DNA of 64,000 nucleotides from positions 30,681,321 through 30,745,320 of the forward strand of contig NC_133115.1 in the NCBI RefSeq assembly GCF_022965805.1. Direction: 5' to 3'. Of the stretch, positions 23,936-35,486 are shown piece by piece. Within the stretch, counting starts at the first letter, position 1, and each line of letters begins with the position of its first letter. Source of the stretch: Primulina eburnea. Its lineage: Eukaryota > Streptophyta > Magnoliopsida > Lamiales > Gesneriaceae. The notes beneath the pieces were generated by a model. It made no database searches. It was not told where the DNA came from and saw only the letters and a list, made by a program, of their open reading frames with translations. The translations under genes and the position numbers were made by a program.

Positions 23936-24145
23936 TTTTTTTTTTTTATAATATAAAAACATAAACTGAATTTTTTTCAGTTCAAATGTATTATGCAACT
24001 ATACTGTGGAGATATCATTATTGCTTCTCCCCTAAAACTAGAAATTTCTTGAATAAAAATCCGAATGAATTATAAGAACTTTATATAATTTATGGAAAGT
24101 ATAGTATAAATTAGAGAATTAATTAGATTTGTATTGTCATGTGAA
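23936..24145. other. 3' flank of GUX-like gene
   Basis: A T-run follows the stop codon at once, then AT-rich sequence with AATAAA-like words near 24053, which may serve in polyadenylation. Nothing else is seen. Confidence 0.3.
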
Positions 24146-24335
24146 TGAGGGATCGCTCGACCCTACCTGTGGGGGCACTGTCCCCACAGGATTTCCACGG
24201 TCCAGATTTATCCACATTTGTAATTTTGAAAAAAAAAAAGTGGACCTTATGTACTTGTGACTAAATCTGGACCGTGGATCTACACATAGGACACTACCCC
24301 CACATGTAGGGTGAAATGATCCGTGAAGGAATGAG
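24146..24335. repeat. ACCCTAC-type palindromic MITE
   Basis: About 190 bp with long imperfect inverted ends. The left is GACCCTACCTGTGGGGGCACTG, two interruptions apart from the right, which reads CACTACCCCCACATGTAGGG on the plus strand. Inner arms CCACGGTCCAGATTTA and TAAATCTGGACCGTGG pair perfectly. It can fold into one long hairpin. It has no coding capacity. Confidence 0.75.
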
Positions 24336-25181
24336 ACACACGACAAAATCGTAAATAGGATACATGTCGACTTTTAAAGATAAGTGCAAGATTGTTGTAA
24401 TAGGGTCAGACGTCTATTTGATGTCAAACCCTCCAAAGATGGGTTTCAGTAAAATTTAAAATAAAAGTTATTGTAAAATACGTGTAAACATGTATTTTTA
24501 TATATATCAACTTTGTATAGTGAAGAAGAATAGTTATTTTCACCGAAATGTCTTTAAAAAAATTATAGAATTTTAATTTCTAATTCCTTACTATGATTTT
24601 TCACGCTTCTAGTGTGTTCACATCCATGTATTATATTAACTAGAGGATCGTGGCACATATACGTGTTTCGTTAAAAAAATAAAGTTAATTTTTTTTAAAA
24701 AAATTATAATTAAAATTATTAATTTTTGAAATTGAAAAATCGAAACAAAATAAAATATAGAGATAAATGTTATTATAAGGTAGTAATACAATGTAGTTAG
24801 TTTGATAAGATGGATGGTGTTTTAGGTAAATCCAAAAAAAGTAAAACAGTCTTAAATAAAATAGAAAACAGGAAGGAAATATAATTAATATCATGTATCT
24901 GTCATAACTTTAATTTTTGTTGGATTGTCTAATTAATTAATTTGTATCATTCATAATATGAATTCGAGTTCAAGCTCGAGCTCGGATTGAGGTTGGGGAA
25001 CCTACTACATGCTAGTTTGCCAGTTAACCTGTATTTCATAATGATTCTTTTATATATGTTCAAAAAATAAACTCGACTTATGATTAGTACATTGATTGAA
25101 AACTTAATCGCTACAACTGTACAAATTTAAAACCTTTTAACTTCACAAGGTAAAAAAAAAAACATGAGAGAAAATCAAGGG
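24336..25181. other. Intergenic between convergent genes
   Basis: AT-rich sequence between the 3' ends of the GUX-like gene and COG4. No gene, RNA or delimited repeat was recognised. Confidence 0.4.
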
Positions 25182-28100
25182 CTATAATTTGAGAGCAGAT
25201 ATGGCTTCAGGTTTGAAATCCACTCTTAGACTCAATACTCGTCTAACCTCAGCCGGAGTCAGTCTCCAAGTCATGGGACCTGAGTTCTCTCCCCAGAAAT
25301 CCAGAATCTCGGAGACTTTTTCCAAGTTTAGGATAGTAGCCATCTGGGTGAGACGAGAAAATTTGTCTCGAACAGTCCTGTGGGTCATACTCGAGAAATG
25401 ACTGACCAGTGTCCTGGTATCTCTATCCAGCTGAAGGCCACCTAGTTGACTGAATCGTTTTTGCATAATGATGACTTCGAGCCTTTTCACAATGAAGTCA
25501 ATGACAAGATGTACAAAAGTGTCATAATTGTTGGTAGTCATCAATTGCTGAAGCCATCCCACATTGGTTTCAACAGCATGTAGAAGCCTTTGCACCCAGG
25601 GATCGTTAACCTCGTTGTCAGCATATTCTGCCTCGGAAAGCTCATAGCTAATTGTTGCCACATTGTCTAATACTGGCCTGATTCGGGGTGTCACGGATGA
25701 CACGAGTTGCTCCATTCCAACCGTTAGCGTCTGCTTGAAATTGTTGCTCATTTCATTTAATTCAGATAAGCAAGATTTAACTCTCTCTCTATCTGCAGGT
25801 GCAGAGAACGCCTGATGCAAGGAAACTGAAGTTAGTCCTTTCAACGTATTTCCAAGAATAAGGAATAAGATAGCGGAGAAAACACAGAACAAGAATCCTA
25901 TGGTTTTGAAGGCATACATTTTGGGGAAAAAGCATTCACGCATGTCCCATGAGAACATCAATCATTAACATTAGAAAGATGTACTTGAGCACCTAACCAG
26001 GGTTTGCAGGGATACATTCAGTATAAACAACAAAAAATAATTGATCTACCACAAAAATAATGAACATGGACAGTGAAAATAAGCGGATATTGCCAAATTG
26101 ATGCTACCCTGCCACAAATCACTACATGAGAAATTCATGCGGTGTCTGGGACGAAAATCTTCCCACACATTCGAAGTTGAATACAACTTAAAAACCGATA
26201 CTGTATGAAGATTTCTATAAAGTTTATAATCACAAACTACTCCTCATCTATAAGTTTGAACCATTTTTCTCCATGTTCAAACGCTTGGATTCAAAACAAA
26301 GTACTTCAACAAAAAAAGAAGAAGCAAATTCCTTTAATTGAAATACAATCTATTCAGCTATTCAAGATAGAGTAGCATGACTGATAAAGATCCTAACCAC
26401 AAACAAAATTGAAGAAGACCTTAAAAGGCAATCCTATACAATGTTGCTCTCTCCCTGGCCATCAAGTCCACTACTGCAAACTAAATTCTGGAAGATATTG
26501 CATAATTGCTAGCAGAAGAAATCCGCAGGCCAAATGCAACTGATGGTATTTACAGTCAACCGAGTATATCAACCATCATTTGTCACTGACTGTAGTTTCT
26601 CTAATAGCTCCCAAAGAACTTCAGAAAATATGTAACATATAGGATATCAAATCCAAACTTAATAATAACTGCAGAAGCACATTTAGAAATAAGAAACACA
26701 CGTATCACCCCGCAACTAGTGGGAATATGATATGATGATGATGATGAAACACACGTATAAGGGAAACAAAGTCTGTAAGTACCTCAGTGCATTGCTCTTC
26801 GATCTCGTGGCGAAGTTTCAAGGCATACTCACCACTGACATCCATGTTGTTCAAGGCAGTGGCAATCTCTGTTCCTGTCTTCTGCACTCCAACACCACCC
26901 AAAAAAACCTTTGCCCCAAGATTAGGCTCCTTCATCTTTTGTTGCAACGCCTCACAATACTCACCCCCTAGTAAACTCACAGCACTGCTCAGCACCGCAA
27001 TCATTGAGTTAATATTGGAGGTAGAAATAGCCCTCCGGCAGCAACTCTGCAGAACATAAAACACATCATCGACCATAGACGTTGTAAGACTATCGAGCAC
27101 ATGCTCATTTATTTGAATTGCTTTCCTCACATTCTCCACCATAAAGAATCCTTCCAGGATCACATAATAACCAGTTACATCCTGCGTAACTTTACTGAAA
27201 TTCCCACTCCTAAAAGCTTTTGTAGCTCGAGGTCCTAACTCTGGATCCACAGAGGTCAAACTCCTTATTTTTGAAACCATGTAATCTGTGTAATCTTCAC
27301 CCAATTGCGTCAATGACAGTATCTCTTCCAGGTACAGTTCAACCTCCCTAGGTTCCGGCCCTTCCACCCCAACAGAGAGCAAATCGTTCTTATATGAATT
27401 AATTTCAGATGTCAATTTCGCCAATTTCCTATACTCCATATACTTCTTTAAAATGATAGAACCCCGCGAATCACATTCCTCCTGGAGCTCGCAAATGGCA
27501 TAGACAATACCATCCTCACCACACAAATCAATCAAAATCGAAATATTTTCCTCAATAGCCAAGACAATGTCTTTAAACAAATTCGTCAAACAAGAAACGA
27601 AATTTACGTTAGTGTTATTATTCGATTGCTCCAGAAGCTCTACCAATTGCTCAAATTCCATTCTTGATCTCACGGAAATTACCTTTTTCAAGTATTGAAC
27701 ATAAATCTGCAAGCCTTCCTCTTCGAGACCGAGAGGCCTGTAGAGCTTGATGAAGCGGAGAATAGTGGGATGATCCCGTTGATCTACAGCATAGGAAAGT
27801 TTCTTCTTGGCGACGCCTTCCAATTGCTTCTTATAGGAAAGGAGCTGCTCGCGCTGATCCGCGGTTGAGGAGTCTTTGAATTTGGCATCAATTTGGAGGA
27901 ATGTCTGGATGAAAGATGCAGCAGATTCAAAATCCTCGGCGAGAAGAGATTTGTGAACGCCGTCCAGGCAGTTGGATCGGTCGACGATGGCATCTATTCT
28001 GAAGAGCGTGTCTTGAACTCGCGATTGTGCGAGGTCGAGTTGGCGGACTTTGGCGGATACCTGATCAGCGAGCGCAGAGGTGAAGGAGACGTTGGAAAGC

Positions 28101-28375
28101 ATGTACTCAGAGTCAGCCCTCACTATCTCCAAAACCTCGGTCGATTTGTGGAGATTCGAGAGCTGGAGATCCAACTCGGAGAGCTGAGAAAGTAGAGATT
28201 CGAGCTCCAAATCTATCGCTCGCTGATAGGCAATGCATTGGTGAAGGAGACGCGTCGTGGCTCCCACGTCCGTCAGTTTCCTCACGTGCTCGAGCGCTTC
28301 CACCGTGCCGAATTGTACAGACACTGAATTAATGGTGGCGTCGGCGTCCGCCTCACTCATCGGTGTAGATGCCAT
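25182..28375 (-). CDS. COG4: Conserved oligomeric Golgi complex subunit 4 (2 exons)
   Basis: Exon 1 is 26783-28375 and exon 2 is 25182-25811 on the minus strand, separated by a 971-bp intron with GT-AG ends. Together they give 2,223 nt, or 740 residues, the usual length of plant COG4. The start at 28375 (MASTPMSEAD) was chosen because family similarity begins there; an upstream in-frame Met is not convincing. The N-terminal part is helical and coiled-coil-like (LESLLSQLSELDLQLSNL). The C-terminal part has the conserved blocks NDPWVQRLLHAVE, QLGGLQLDRDTR, DKFSRLTQMATILNLEKV and SEILDFWGENSGPMTWRLTP. COG4 belongs to lobe A of the COG tethering complex, which acts in retrograde transport within the Golgi together with SNAREs and SM proteins. 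No frame break is seen. Confidence 0.93.
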
Positions 28376-29235
28376 GAGTCGTATCGCAAGTAGACGACTC
28401 AGTACCTCTTCGGAACAAGTGAGCAAAATCAACAATAGATATTCTAAAATATTCTTAAAATAGAAATATTTATATTATATTATTATTACGTGTGAAATTG
28501 TGGTGATAATTTTCCGAAAATATTTAATTTCATAATTATTATTTTTATTATATTAAAAACCTCTTCAAATCACTATATATTTTACATAAACAAACATCTA
28601 AATAAAATTTCTTTTTTAAATCAAACCACTCTTCTAAATTGAAAATAATAACCTCACTTTTAAATCGAAACCAATCTAAATTTTATGATAGTCTCACTTT
28701 TATCATTCTGCTTTTGTGGTTTTCAGTTACTAGTGGTGCAACGTTGTGATGTTCTCATGAGAGAACTGTCCATGTTATCAAAGGGAGTTTTATTGAGGCA
28801 GATTAAGATTACGAGTGGTGCTCATCAAATGAAGTCTAATACTTAGTCATAGAGGCGTCAATAAAAAGAGAGAGTTTTTTTAGTTTGAATAAATAACAAT
28901 TTATATTTAGTGGATTCATTTAAAAGCTAAGCGTGGCACAACAAACTTAGGTCTTTTGTCTGAACGATATTAAAATGCCAGTATCTTTGTGTTCTTTGTT
29001 TTATCATTCACACGCGTAATAAATAACGATAAAGAACAAGTAATAACATTGCAAGAAAACACAAATAACAATTGTCATCAGAAAAGATTTATTATTTATT
29101 ATAGTGTGATCTTGGTTGTGTTTGTTTGATTTTGTAAGAAATTTTATGTGTAAAAAAGGATCTATTTCCAAACCACCACTATTGATGGTACAAATTACTC
29201 GTATCGAAAATGAAGCATGAGGGTGTTCATAAAAT
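28376..29235. other. COG4 upstream region
   Basis: AT-rich sequence immediately 5' of COG4, expected to hold its promoter. No clear TATA box at a convincing distance and no repeat was delimited. Confidence 0.35.
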
Positions 29236-29395
29236 CGGTATGTTGATGCTACCTGTGGGGGCAGTGCCCCCAACAAGATCTGGACCGTTGATTTTAAAGA
29301 ATTTGGTGGACCCCGCATATGTGTGGTTAAAGCTGGTCCTTTGATCTTCTAATGGAGAGCAGTGCCCCATGAGGTAGGGTGAAATATTCCCACAA
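29236..29395. repeat. ACCCTAC-type palindromic MITE
   Basis: Left part CTACCTGTGGGGGCAGTGCC and right part GTGCCCCATGAGGTAGGGTG are imperfect inverted repeats. The interior GTGGACCCCGCATATG resembles the degenerate copy at 18.7 kb. It belongs with the 24146-24335 element. Confidence 0.65.
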
Positions 29396-29431
29396 AATCC
29401 ATTGATTAAAAAGCCTGAAAATAAATTTTGC

Positions 29432-29722
29432 AGGATATGAGCACCTAACAAAGGCAGATGAAGAGGAAAATAAAATTCTCAAACCTGAAGAAACTTGGAA
29501 TAATAATGAGTATCGATTGGCTAACAACAATTTGAAAGACTTGAATGCAATTTTTAATGTTGTTAATGCTAATAAGTTTAAAATTATATTCTCTTGTGAA
29601 TCTGCCGAGGAAGCATGTGGATTTCTTCTAACTGCACATGAAGGTACAACTGCCAAAAAAGTTTCTAAACTTGAATGTTCTACATATTTAAATTTGAAAA
29701 GCTATAACGGTCGAATTTTATG
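29432..29722 (+). pseudogene. Copia-type gag fragment
   Basis: An open stretch of about 96 codons with no ATG start contains LKDLNAIFNVVNANKFKI, CESAEEACGFLLTAHEG and KVSKLECSTYLNL. This is the pattern of the plant Ty1/copia gag region (UBN2-like), in which a line of the type ...ALNAIF...W..L...HEGT...SKL is conserved. The usual Trp is replaced (ACGFLL). There is no upstream gag start, no downstream zinc knuckle and no pol, so it is a broken fragment. Both ends are undefined. Confidence 0.55.
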
Positions 29723-30333
29723 ATCATCTGTACTACTTTCCAACACTATGGACAAGTATTTTTCAATCTTTATACATATCATTAAATGTTCTTCTTGTTT
29801 TTTGCGATTTTAAGTCTATGCTATTTGAAAAACTGACAAACCGTAGACCAAATACGTAACTTTGTCACTTCTGGTGTTGGTACTATATTGTATGATCTTT
29901 CTATTTGCAGCATTTATCAGAACGGACTTGCAATATCCTTATAGAAATGCTCAAAATTGTATGATGGTTTGAATCTTTGTGCTACATTGGATTTTCAGAT
30001 GGGTAAATTTTGTCATTTGAACTCTTGCAACTAGAGTTCAACAAATACAACGGTTTGACTCCTTGACATAACGGTTGAAACTCCTAAACGTCTTGAAATG
30101 ACTGAATTTGTCCATTACTAAAACTACACATGTTTTTTTTTAAAGTAAAAATGATTTCACTCATAAGGTAAAATGTCCATTTGTATAACCTGATGCATAA
30201 CAATAATGGAACTTGATCCATAAACTCTAAATCTTCCCCATCATTCAAAGTTTTTTGGGCAAAAACCGTGTTACTACTCTATTAGTTGTACACGAACAAT
30301 ACTTGATGTCATTTTTTTGGTTTGCCGTAGCTA
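29723..30333. other. Intergenic, nothing recognised
   Basis: AT-rich sequence between the gag relic and a small minus-strand ORF. No repeat or gene is supported. Confidence 0.35.
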
Positions 30334-30567
30334 TCATTTCTGATTTTCTCCACCAGCAGGACAACCATTGCAAAAGGAGGTGTAGTGAGGCAACTGATCA
30401 ACTTGCCAACTCTTTGCGTGGTTAGTTCGTCCCATCTTCTTTCCTTCATCAGCTCTGGAAAATTGATGTAAAGCCAAAATATTAATAGAGATTAACGATA
30501 ATGCGAGATTCATTCGGACCACAATATCTTCATTTTTATATTTAGAGAATATTTTAAACACTATCAC
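30334..30567 (-). CDS. Hypothetical small secreted-like peptide
   Basis: A minus-strand ORF of 77 codons. From an internal Met (MNLALSLISINILALHQFSRA) the protein would start with a signal-peptide-like hydrophobic stretch, followed by a basic and polar part and two close Cys (FCNGCPAGG) near the C terminus. It matches no peptide-hormone family that I recognise. The 3' half has a less AT-biased, coding-like composition. A possible acceptor TTTTCCAG sits just before the polar part, so this could instead be a terminal exon. The ORF could also be chance. Confidence 0.2.
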   Translation of the reverse strand: MIVFKIFSKYKNEDIVVRMNLALSLISINILALHQFSRADEGKKMGRTNHAKSWQVDQLPHYTSFCNGCPAGGENQK

Positions 30568-30658
30568 AATATTCTAGTTACCTTTTGGGCACTCCGTCAC
30601 GATTTCATTGTTGATTTAGATTTGATTTTCTCCGGATATAATGTTTATTTGTTTTTAG

Positions 30659-30830
30659 GCAAAAATTTGTGTGAGACGGTCGCACATGTCGTATTTCGTG
30701 AGATATATTTCTTATTTGGGTCATCCATGAAAAATATTACTTTTTATGCTAAAAGTATTACTTTTATTGTGAATATTAGTAAGATTGACCGATCTTACAG
30801 ATAAAGATTCGTGAGAGCGTCTCACAAAAG
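30659..30830. repeat. GAGACGG palindromic MITE
   Basis: Starts near AAAAATTTGTGTGAGACGGTC and ends GTGAGAGCGTCTCAC. The interior TTATTTGGGTCATCCATGAA and TTATTGTGAATATTAGTA is the reverse complement of the copy at 8153. Confidence 0.75.
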
Positions 30831-31579
30831 ATCTTTTCTTGTTTTTAACTAGTCAAATCTTGGATAATAATAAGTTATGCATGATTTCGAACTCAAACTT
30901 TTTTTAATCATAGTTTTCGAAAAGAAGGTGTACTTAACAAAAAAGTAAATCGATGGATGTGATTAGTCATTTAATAAAATATAGTATCAAAACTATGATA
31001 AATGGCACGACATATTTACTATTTTTTATTTCTATACAGATTGTTTCAGTTTTTAAAATAAATAAATTTTATTGAAGAATTTCATAAAGCAATTCATACA
31101 TGGAGTATTATTTTGGACTATGATGGATGTATCATGCAATAGTTTAACATATAAATCTCATTGAACAAACTTTATGTAACGTACTCGTTCGAAAAAGTGG
31201 ATGCTTGAAAATTTTCCTTTACAACTGCGAAATGAAAGAGATTTGTTAAATTTAATGGCTGGAAAGTGTTTGTTGGGGACCATGGGCAAACATAGGGTAG
31301 TTGATCGGGCACCAAACTCCACTAGTGGGTTATTTATGTATGGTATGGATGTTCTCGTGAATATATATGTGTGATATGAGTCGATCTGACTTATAACATA
31401 TGAAAATTAATATTTTTTAACAAAAAAAATATTTTTTATTAAATAGATTGAGTCAAATATCTATGTCACAAAATTAAATCGTAAAATATCTCGCATAATT
31501 TTTATGATTTATTTGTGTCTTTGAAATATTTTCCAGGATAGGACAAACAAATTCGATCGCTTAACAACAAAAATCTTAC

Positions 31580-31789
31580 CTCTCAATGTAATAATAATAA
31601 GAGATCGAGTCTCGCAAGCGGCAGTGTGAGAGTTAAATTCTCTCCAATGAGAGGGAGCTCCTTGTGCGCGGCGTAGCATAAGGTCTAGTTGCTGCTGGTT
31701 GGCTGAGTCACCATGATTTACCTTTTCTCACAATCATGTCGGGTCCGAGGTGAAGGGCGCCTAAAGTGAACGATTTCAGCTTATGGAGC

Positions 31790-31829
<40 letters not shown>
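31580..31829. repeat. Possible non-LTR/SINE-like unit with (AAT)n tail
   Basis: A moderately GC-rich stretch (AGAGATCGAGTCTCGC to GGTGAAGGGCGCC) ends in an (AAT)13-type tail at 31790-31829. A short GC-rich body and a simple-repeat tail are suggestive of a non-LTR retroposon. No Pol III A or B box is convincing and no target duplication was found. Confidence 0.3.
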
Positions 31830-31832
<3 letters not shown>

Positions 31833-32011
31833 GTTCGATAGTTCGAGTATCACGTCAATCTTTGTTGCACAGATATTGACTACATTACTGTAGTTGTCGA
31901 AAGTTGTCAACCCAATAACCATTCGATAAAATACGGATTTATTTGATTTACATTCGTTTTAAAAATAGAAATAATGATAAAGTAATAAAAATAATATCGA
32001 AAGAGTAATTT

Positions 32012-32619
32012 TGTTTGCACAATATTTGGTGTTGCGGGCGTGCCAGGTGCGAAAATGCACCGATTTGTGTAAAATGATAAAAATCTAACTTCTAAAAATT
32101 CAAGCGACGTGAATTCTAAATTCGACCGTCAGTTATAGTCTCCTAAAACAAATGCAATGCCAAAATAAAGAAAACTATTGTGAATCGATGCAAATAAACC
32201 TCCGACATGATTTTGAATTTACAAAACTGTAGGAATTCATCAAAACTTGAAAATATAATAACTTGTACTGAAATCTAAAATGAGAAGACGCTAGAAATAT
32301 ACTGAAAAGCTTGAAAAACTATTGCTTGAAAATTGTAAATTTAGCAGAGAGTTTTTTTGCAGATTTTTGTCTGTGTAGAGTTGTGTGTGTGTTGTTTGCC
32401 GATTCCTCCATTTTCTTTACTGTGCGGTGCGGTTCCTTCCAATCTCCCATGACTCACGATCTTTTCCCATTTTCTCCAACGATCTCCTTCTCTCTCCACG
32501 ATCTCTTGGACGTTATCTGCTTATTTAAATACATTAATGGGCTTCTTCTTTTTCTCTATCAATTTAAATTTTTGGGCTTAGACAATTAGTTGGGCTCAAT
32601 TTAATTTTTGGTGCAAACA
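32012..32619 (-). repeat. 3' LTR of the gag-pro element
   Basis: 608 bp with 9-bp inverted ends TGTTTGCAC/GTGCAAACA. It is the 3' LTR because the coding strand is minus. The 92-residue plus-strand ORF inside occurs equally in the other LTR and is not a gene. Confidence 0.95.
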
Positions 32620-33984
32620 AATGCCCCCCGCAAGCATTGGCCCATCGGGCCAAAATGCTTGTGTATGAGCCCAATTTTAATTGTACTTGTAGCGGCCCGT
32701 GATTTTATTTGTATGTGAGTTGGGCTTATGATAGTGGGCTGAATAACCCAAGCCCATTCACAATTGGATTTCAAGCCACTGTCTCTTGGTTTTCTTCATT
32801 CCCGCTTTCTTCATTCTCCAGATTCAAAACTCCCTATCCCACTTTCTTCAACCTCTCTGCCTCTCCTTTGTCCGATTACTCTCGTTGCCGCTGGAAGATC
32901 GCTGCCCTTAGAGCTTGCTCGCATTTCCTTCGCCGGCGTTTCTCCTACTCCATCTTGCATAATCCCACACCTCACTTTCTTCATTCAATTTCTAGATTTT
33001 AAAATCTGGCCACAACCCCTCTTCACCATTGTGCCTTCATGGTGTTTGTGAATTTGCTCAATGAGAAATACATTAAAATTTTGTTGTTTTCATTCTCGGC
33101 TAGACAGACTCCCCAACCGTCGTGGCTCCTCGGTTCACCACAGCTTCTAACGGAATCTGCTCGCCCTGCAAGAGCGAACACTACTATCTTCTCGAGCCAT
33201 GGTTTTGCGGCTACCACGACCTTACAAGATTTTCCTTCGGTTGTTTCTGCTTCTTCTACAGCTATTGGTAATCTTTCTCCATTTTTCTCGAGTACTATGT
33301 GATGCTATTCTTCCTTGAAATTTCTTGCTGTCTTGATTGGAGTAGACTCTTTATTTCTTTCTGCTTTGCATTATTAACCCTGAGGCACTTTGACTCTCCT
33401 GGAGAAATTTGAGGGAATGACGACTGGTTTGCCACAATATTGATCACTGCCATGTTACTCTATGTTATTTCCATGTTGGCTCCTTGTAGATGTTTACATG
33501 CCACTGCCTTTGTTTCTTTTCTAGTATCGAGTTCCTGTGGGGAGTTGGGTGGTTTTGTGTACCCCACCGACAAACAACTGATTCAAGCCATGTGTTGGCA
33601 TAACTCTCCGCTAGATCACTGACTCTCTTGTTCAATGAACGTGCATATGGCCATGAATTGGTAGCCAAGAGGTAACTCTAATATTTTCTTTGTGTGTTGC
33701 ATATCACTTGGGTCACATTCCCCATACCCAAGCAGCCATTTGCATGCATTGCACTTCAGTTGGACCCCTTTCCCGCATACACGTTTATTTACTGTTCTTG
33801 CATGCGGTGATTCCGCCTTTGAGTTGTTGACTGTTGGTTTGGTGTTGTGGTTGTTGGGTGACGGATGTGGAACGAAGGTGGATTTGTACGGGGTGTTGTG
33901 TATTGGATGTTGGGAATGGGTTTTCTATTCGTTTTTAATCCACTTAACCCACTTCACTTCAATATTTTCAATCAAAACCATATG

Positions 33985-35112
33985 TTGGCTTAAAACTCCC
34001 CGCTCGCAATTATTTCCTCCCCTGGTTCCCTATCGAAACAAAATGAATCCAATATGATAAAAGTGGCCTACTGGCCAACTTCATTTGATCATAACCAACA
34101 GATATTTTCATTGGTGGCCCTAAGGCCTACTTCAAATCAAGTCTTACAATAGAGAACTAAACACATAAAAAAATGGCTAGTTAGCCTATTTTCATACCAA
34201 AGTCCGCTTCTGGGTCCTCTTGTGGCTCGCATAGCGCCCTTGTTCTTTTATGTTCTTCCTTTATTATTCGTTGTTCCGCTCGGTGAGCTCAACTACCCGC
34301 TCAGTGTGGTCTTTCTTGCCATATTCTAAGTGGCCTAAAGGCCTACTTCACGAGCCTGTCATTGCACATGCAATCAATCATTTATACGGTGGCTGTATAG
34401 CCTACCTTATCAATGATTCCTCGTAACATAAGAATAATAAAAACATCAATCAAATTTACGTAAAAGTGGCCATAAGGCCAACTCCCCACATACTTAACTT
34501 CCTTTCAAGTAGCACGAAAGCTACTGTAGCCCTGAAAGTGGCTATAGAGTCCACTTTGTTATCCATATTTCACAATATGTAAGTAATAAAGAACATAGGC
34601 ATACCAAAGTAGCTCCAAAGGTCAACTCCCTGCTTAATATCAGCCTCTCTGTTTGCTTTTATTTCCTTACCTGACTCCCTAATGAAACAAGATACCTCCA
34701 AAATGATGAAAATGGTCTGCTGGACGATTTCATTTTATCAGTTTCTTTATTGAATCATAAACAATGGATATTTACATCAGTGGCCCCGAGGCTCACATCA
34801 TATGACGTCTCGAAATAACGAACTACACGTATACAAAAGTGGCCAGTAAGCCTACTCTTATATTAAAGCAAAACTTCCATACTCTTCTGTTGTTTGCACA
34901 GTGTTCTCATTCTGCTCTTTTATTTCTTCATTCATCGTTGTTGCCTCGTTTGGTGAGCTTTAACTCCTCATTCTCCGGAACTCTTTCCAGCCATGTTTTG
35001 GTGGTATGAAATCTCATTCCATGTAATTTCCTTCCAACCAGAATGAAAGCTACTAAGAACTCGGATTTTAATTATTCGAAACAATGCCAAAGTGGCCTCA
35101 AATGCCAACTCC
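33985..35112 (-). repeat. Hairpin-rich degenerate tandem repeats inside the element
   Basis: Two diverged long units (starting near 33988 and 34627) share the order AACTCCCCGCT, TCCCTA..GAAACAA, GGTGAGCT and (C/A)CCTCAGT-like blocks. Within them a short imperfect inverted repeat of the type AGTGGCC-N4-GGCC-ACT recurs about twelve times, at 34061, 34113, 34173, 34329, 34389, 34464, 34536, 34606, 34710, 34779, 34837 and 35090. No protein is encoded. In plant gypsy elements this position, between pol and the 3' LTR, often carries tandem repeats. Confidence 0.75.
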
Positions 35113-35144
35113 CCGCTGGATATTAGCCTTTATGTTCTCTTTAC

Positions 35145-35486
35145 TCACTCCCTTAACAAGCTGATCAAATCTTGCTTAATTCCTTCTTCCAGCAATGTGC
35201 TCACATATACCATATTAGGATCATCAAATTCTCTTAAGTTGATCTCTTCCAACGGGTCTTGCACTTCGTGTTGGCCATCTTCCATTTGAGATGGCGCCAT
35301 CAACAATTCATCAACTTGGAGTTCATCCTCCTCGTATTCCTCTTCGTGGACAACCTCGGTTCCATAGGTGTCCCATGCTTCCTCTCCCACTACTTTGTCC
35401 AGTACTTGCTGCACATGCGCCTTCCATATAGAGGTTGCAGCTACCTCTCTTTCTTTCTGTTTCAAATCAACCATCAATCTCCTCAA
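35145..35486 (-). pseudogene. RT-proximal linker of the element, truncated
   Basis: About 113 codons in a different frame from the protease. They contain DLKQKEREVAATS, an acidic stretch (EEEYEEDELQVDE) and NMVYVSTLLEEGIKQDLISL ending LLRE followed by a stop. In complete plant gypsy elements this type of sequence leads directly into reverse transcriptase; here the RT is missing immediately afterwards, and the deletion junction falls near 35145 where the non-coding repeats begin. A TT/T difference near 35469 separates it from the protease frame. Confidence 0.6.

Noticed and set aside
31580..31829. Possible tRNA gene or functional SINE promoter
   Set aside because: No cloverleaf and no acceptable A/B box pair could be drawn; kept only as a weak retroposon-like repeat.
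32311..32589. 92-codon plus-strand ORF, repeated at 39128-39406
   Set aside because: It is inside both LTRs on the non-coding strand; it is present twice only because the LTR is.
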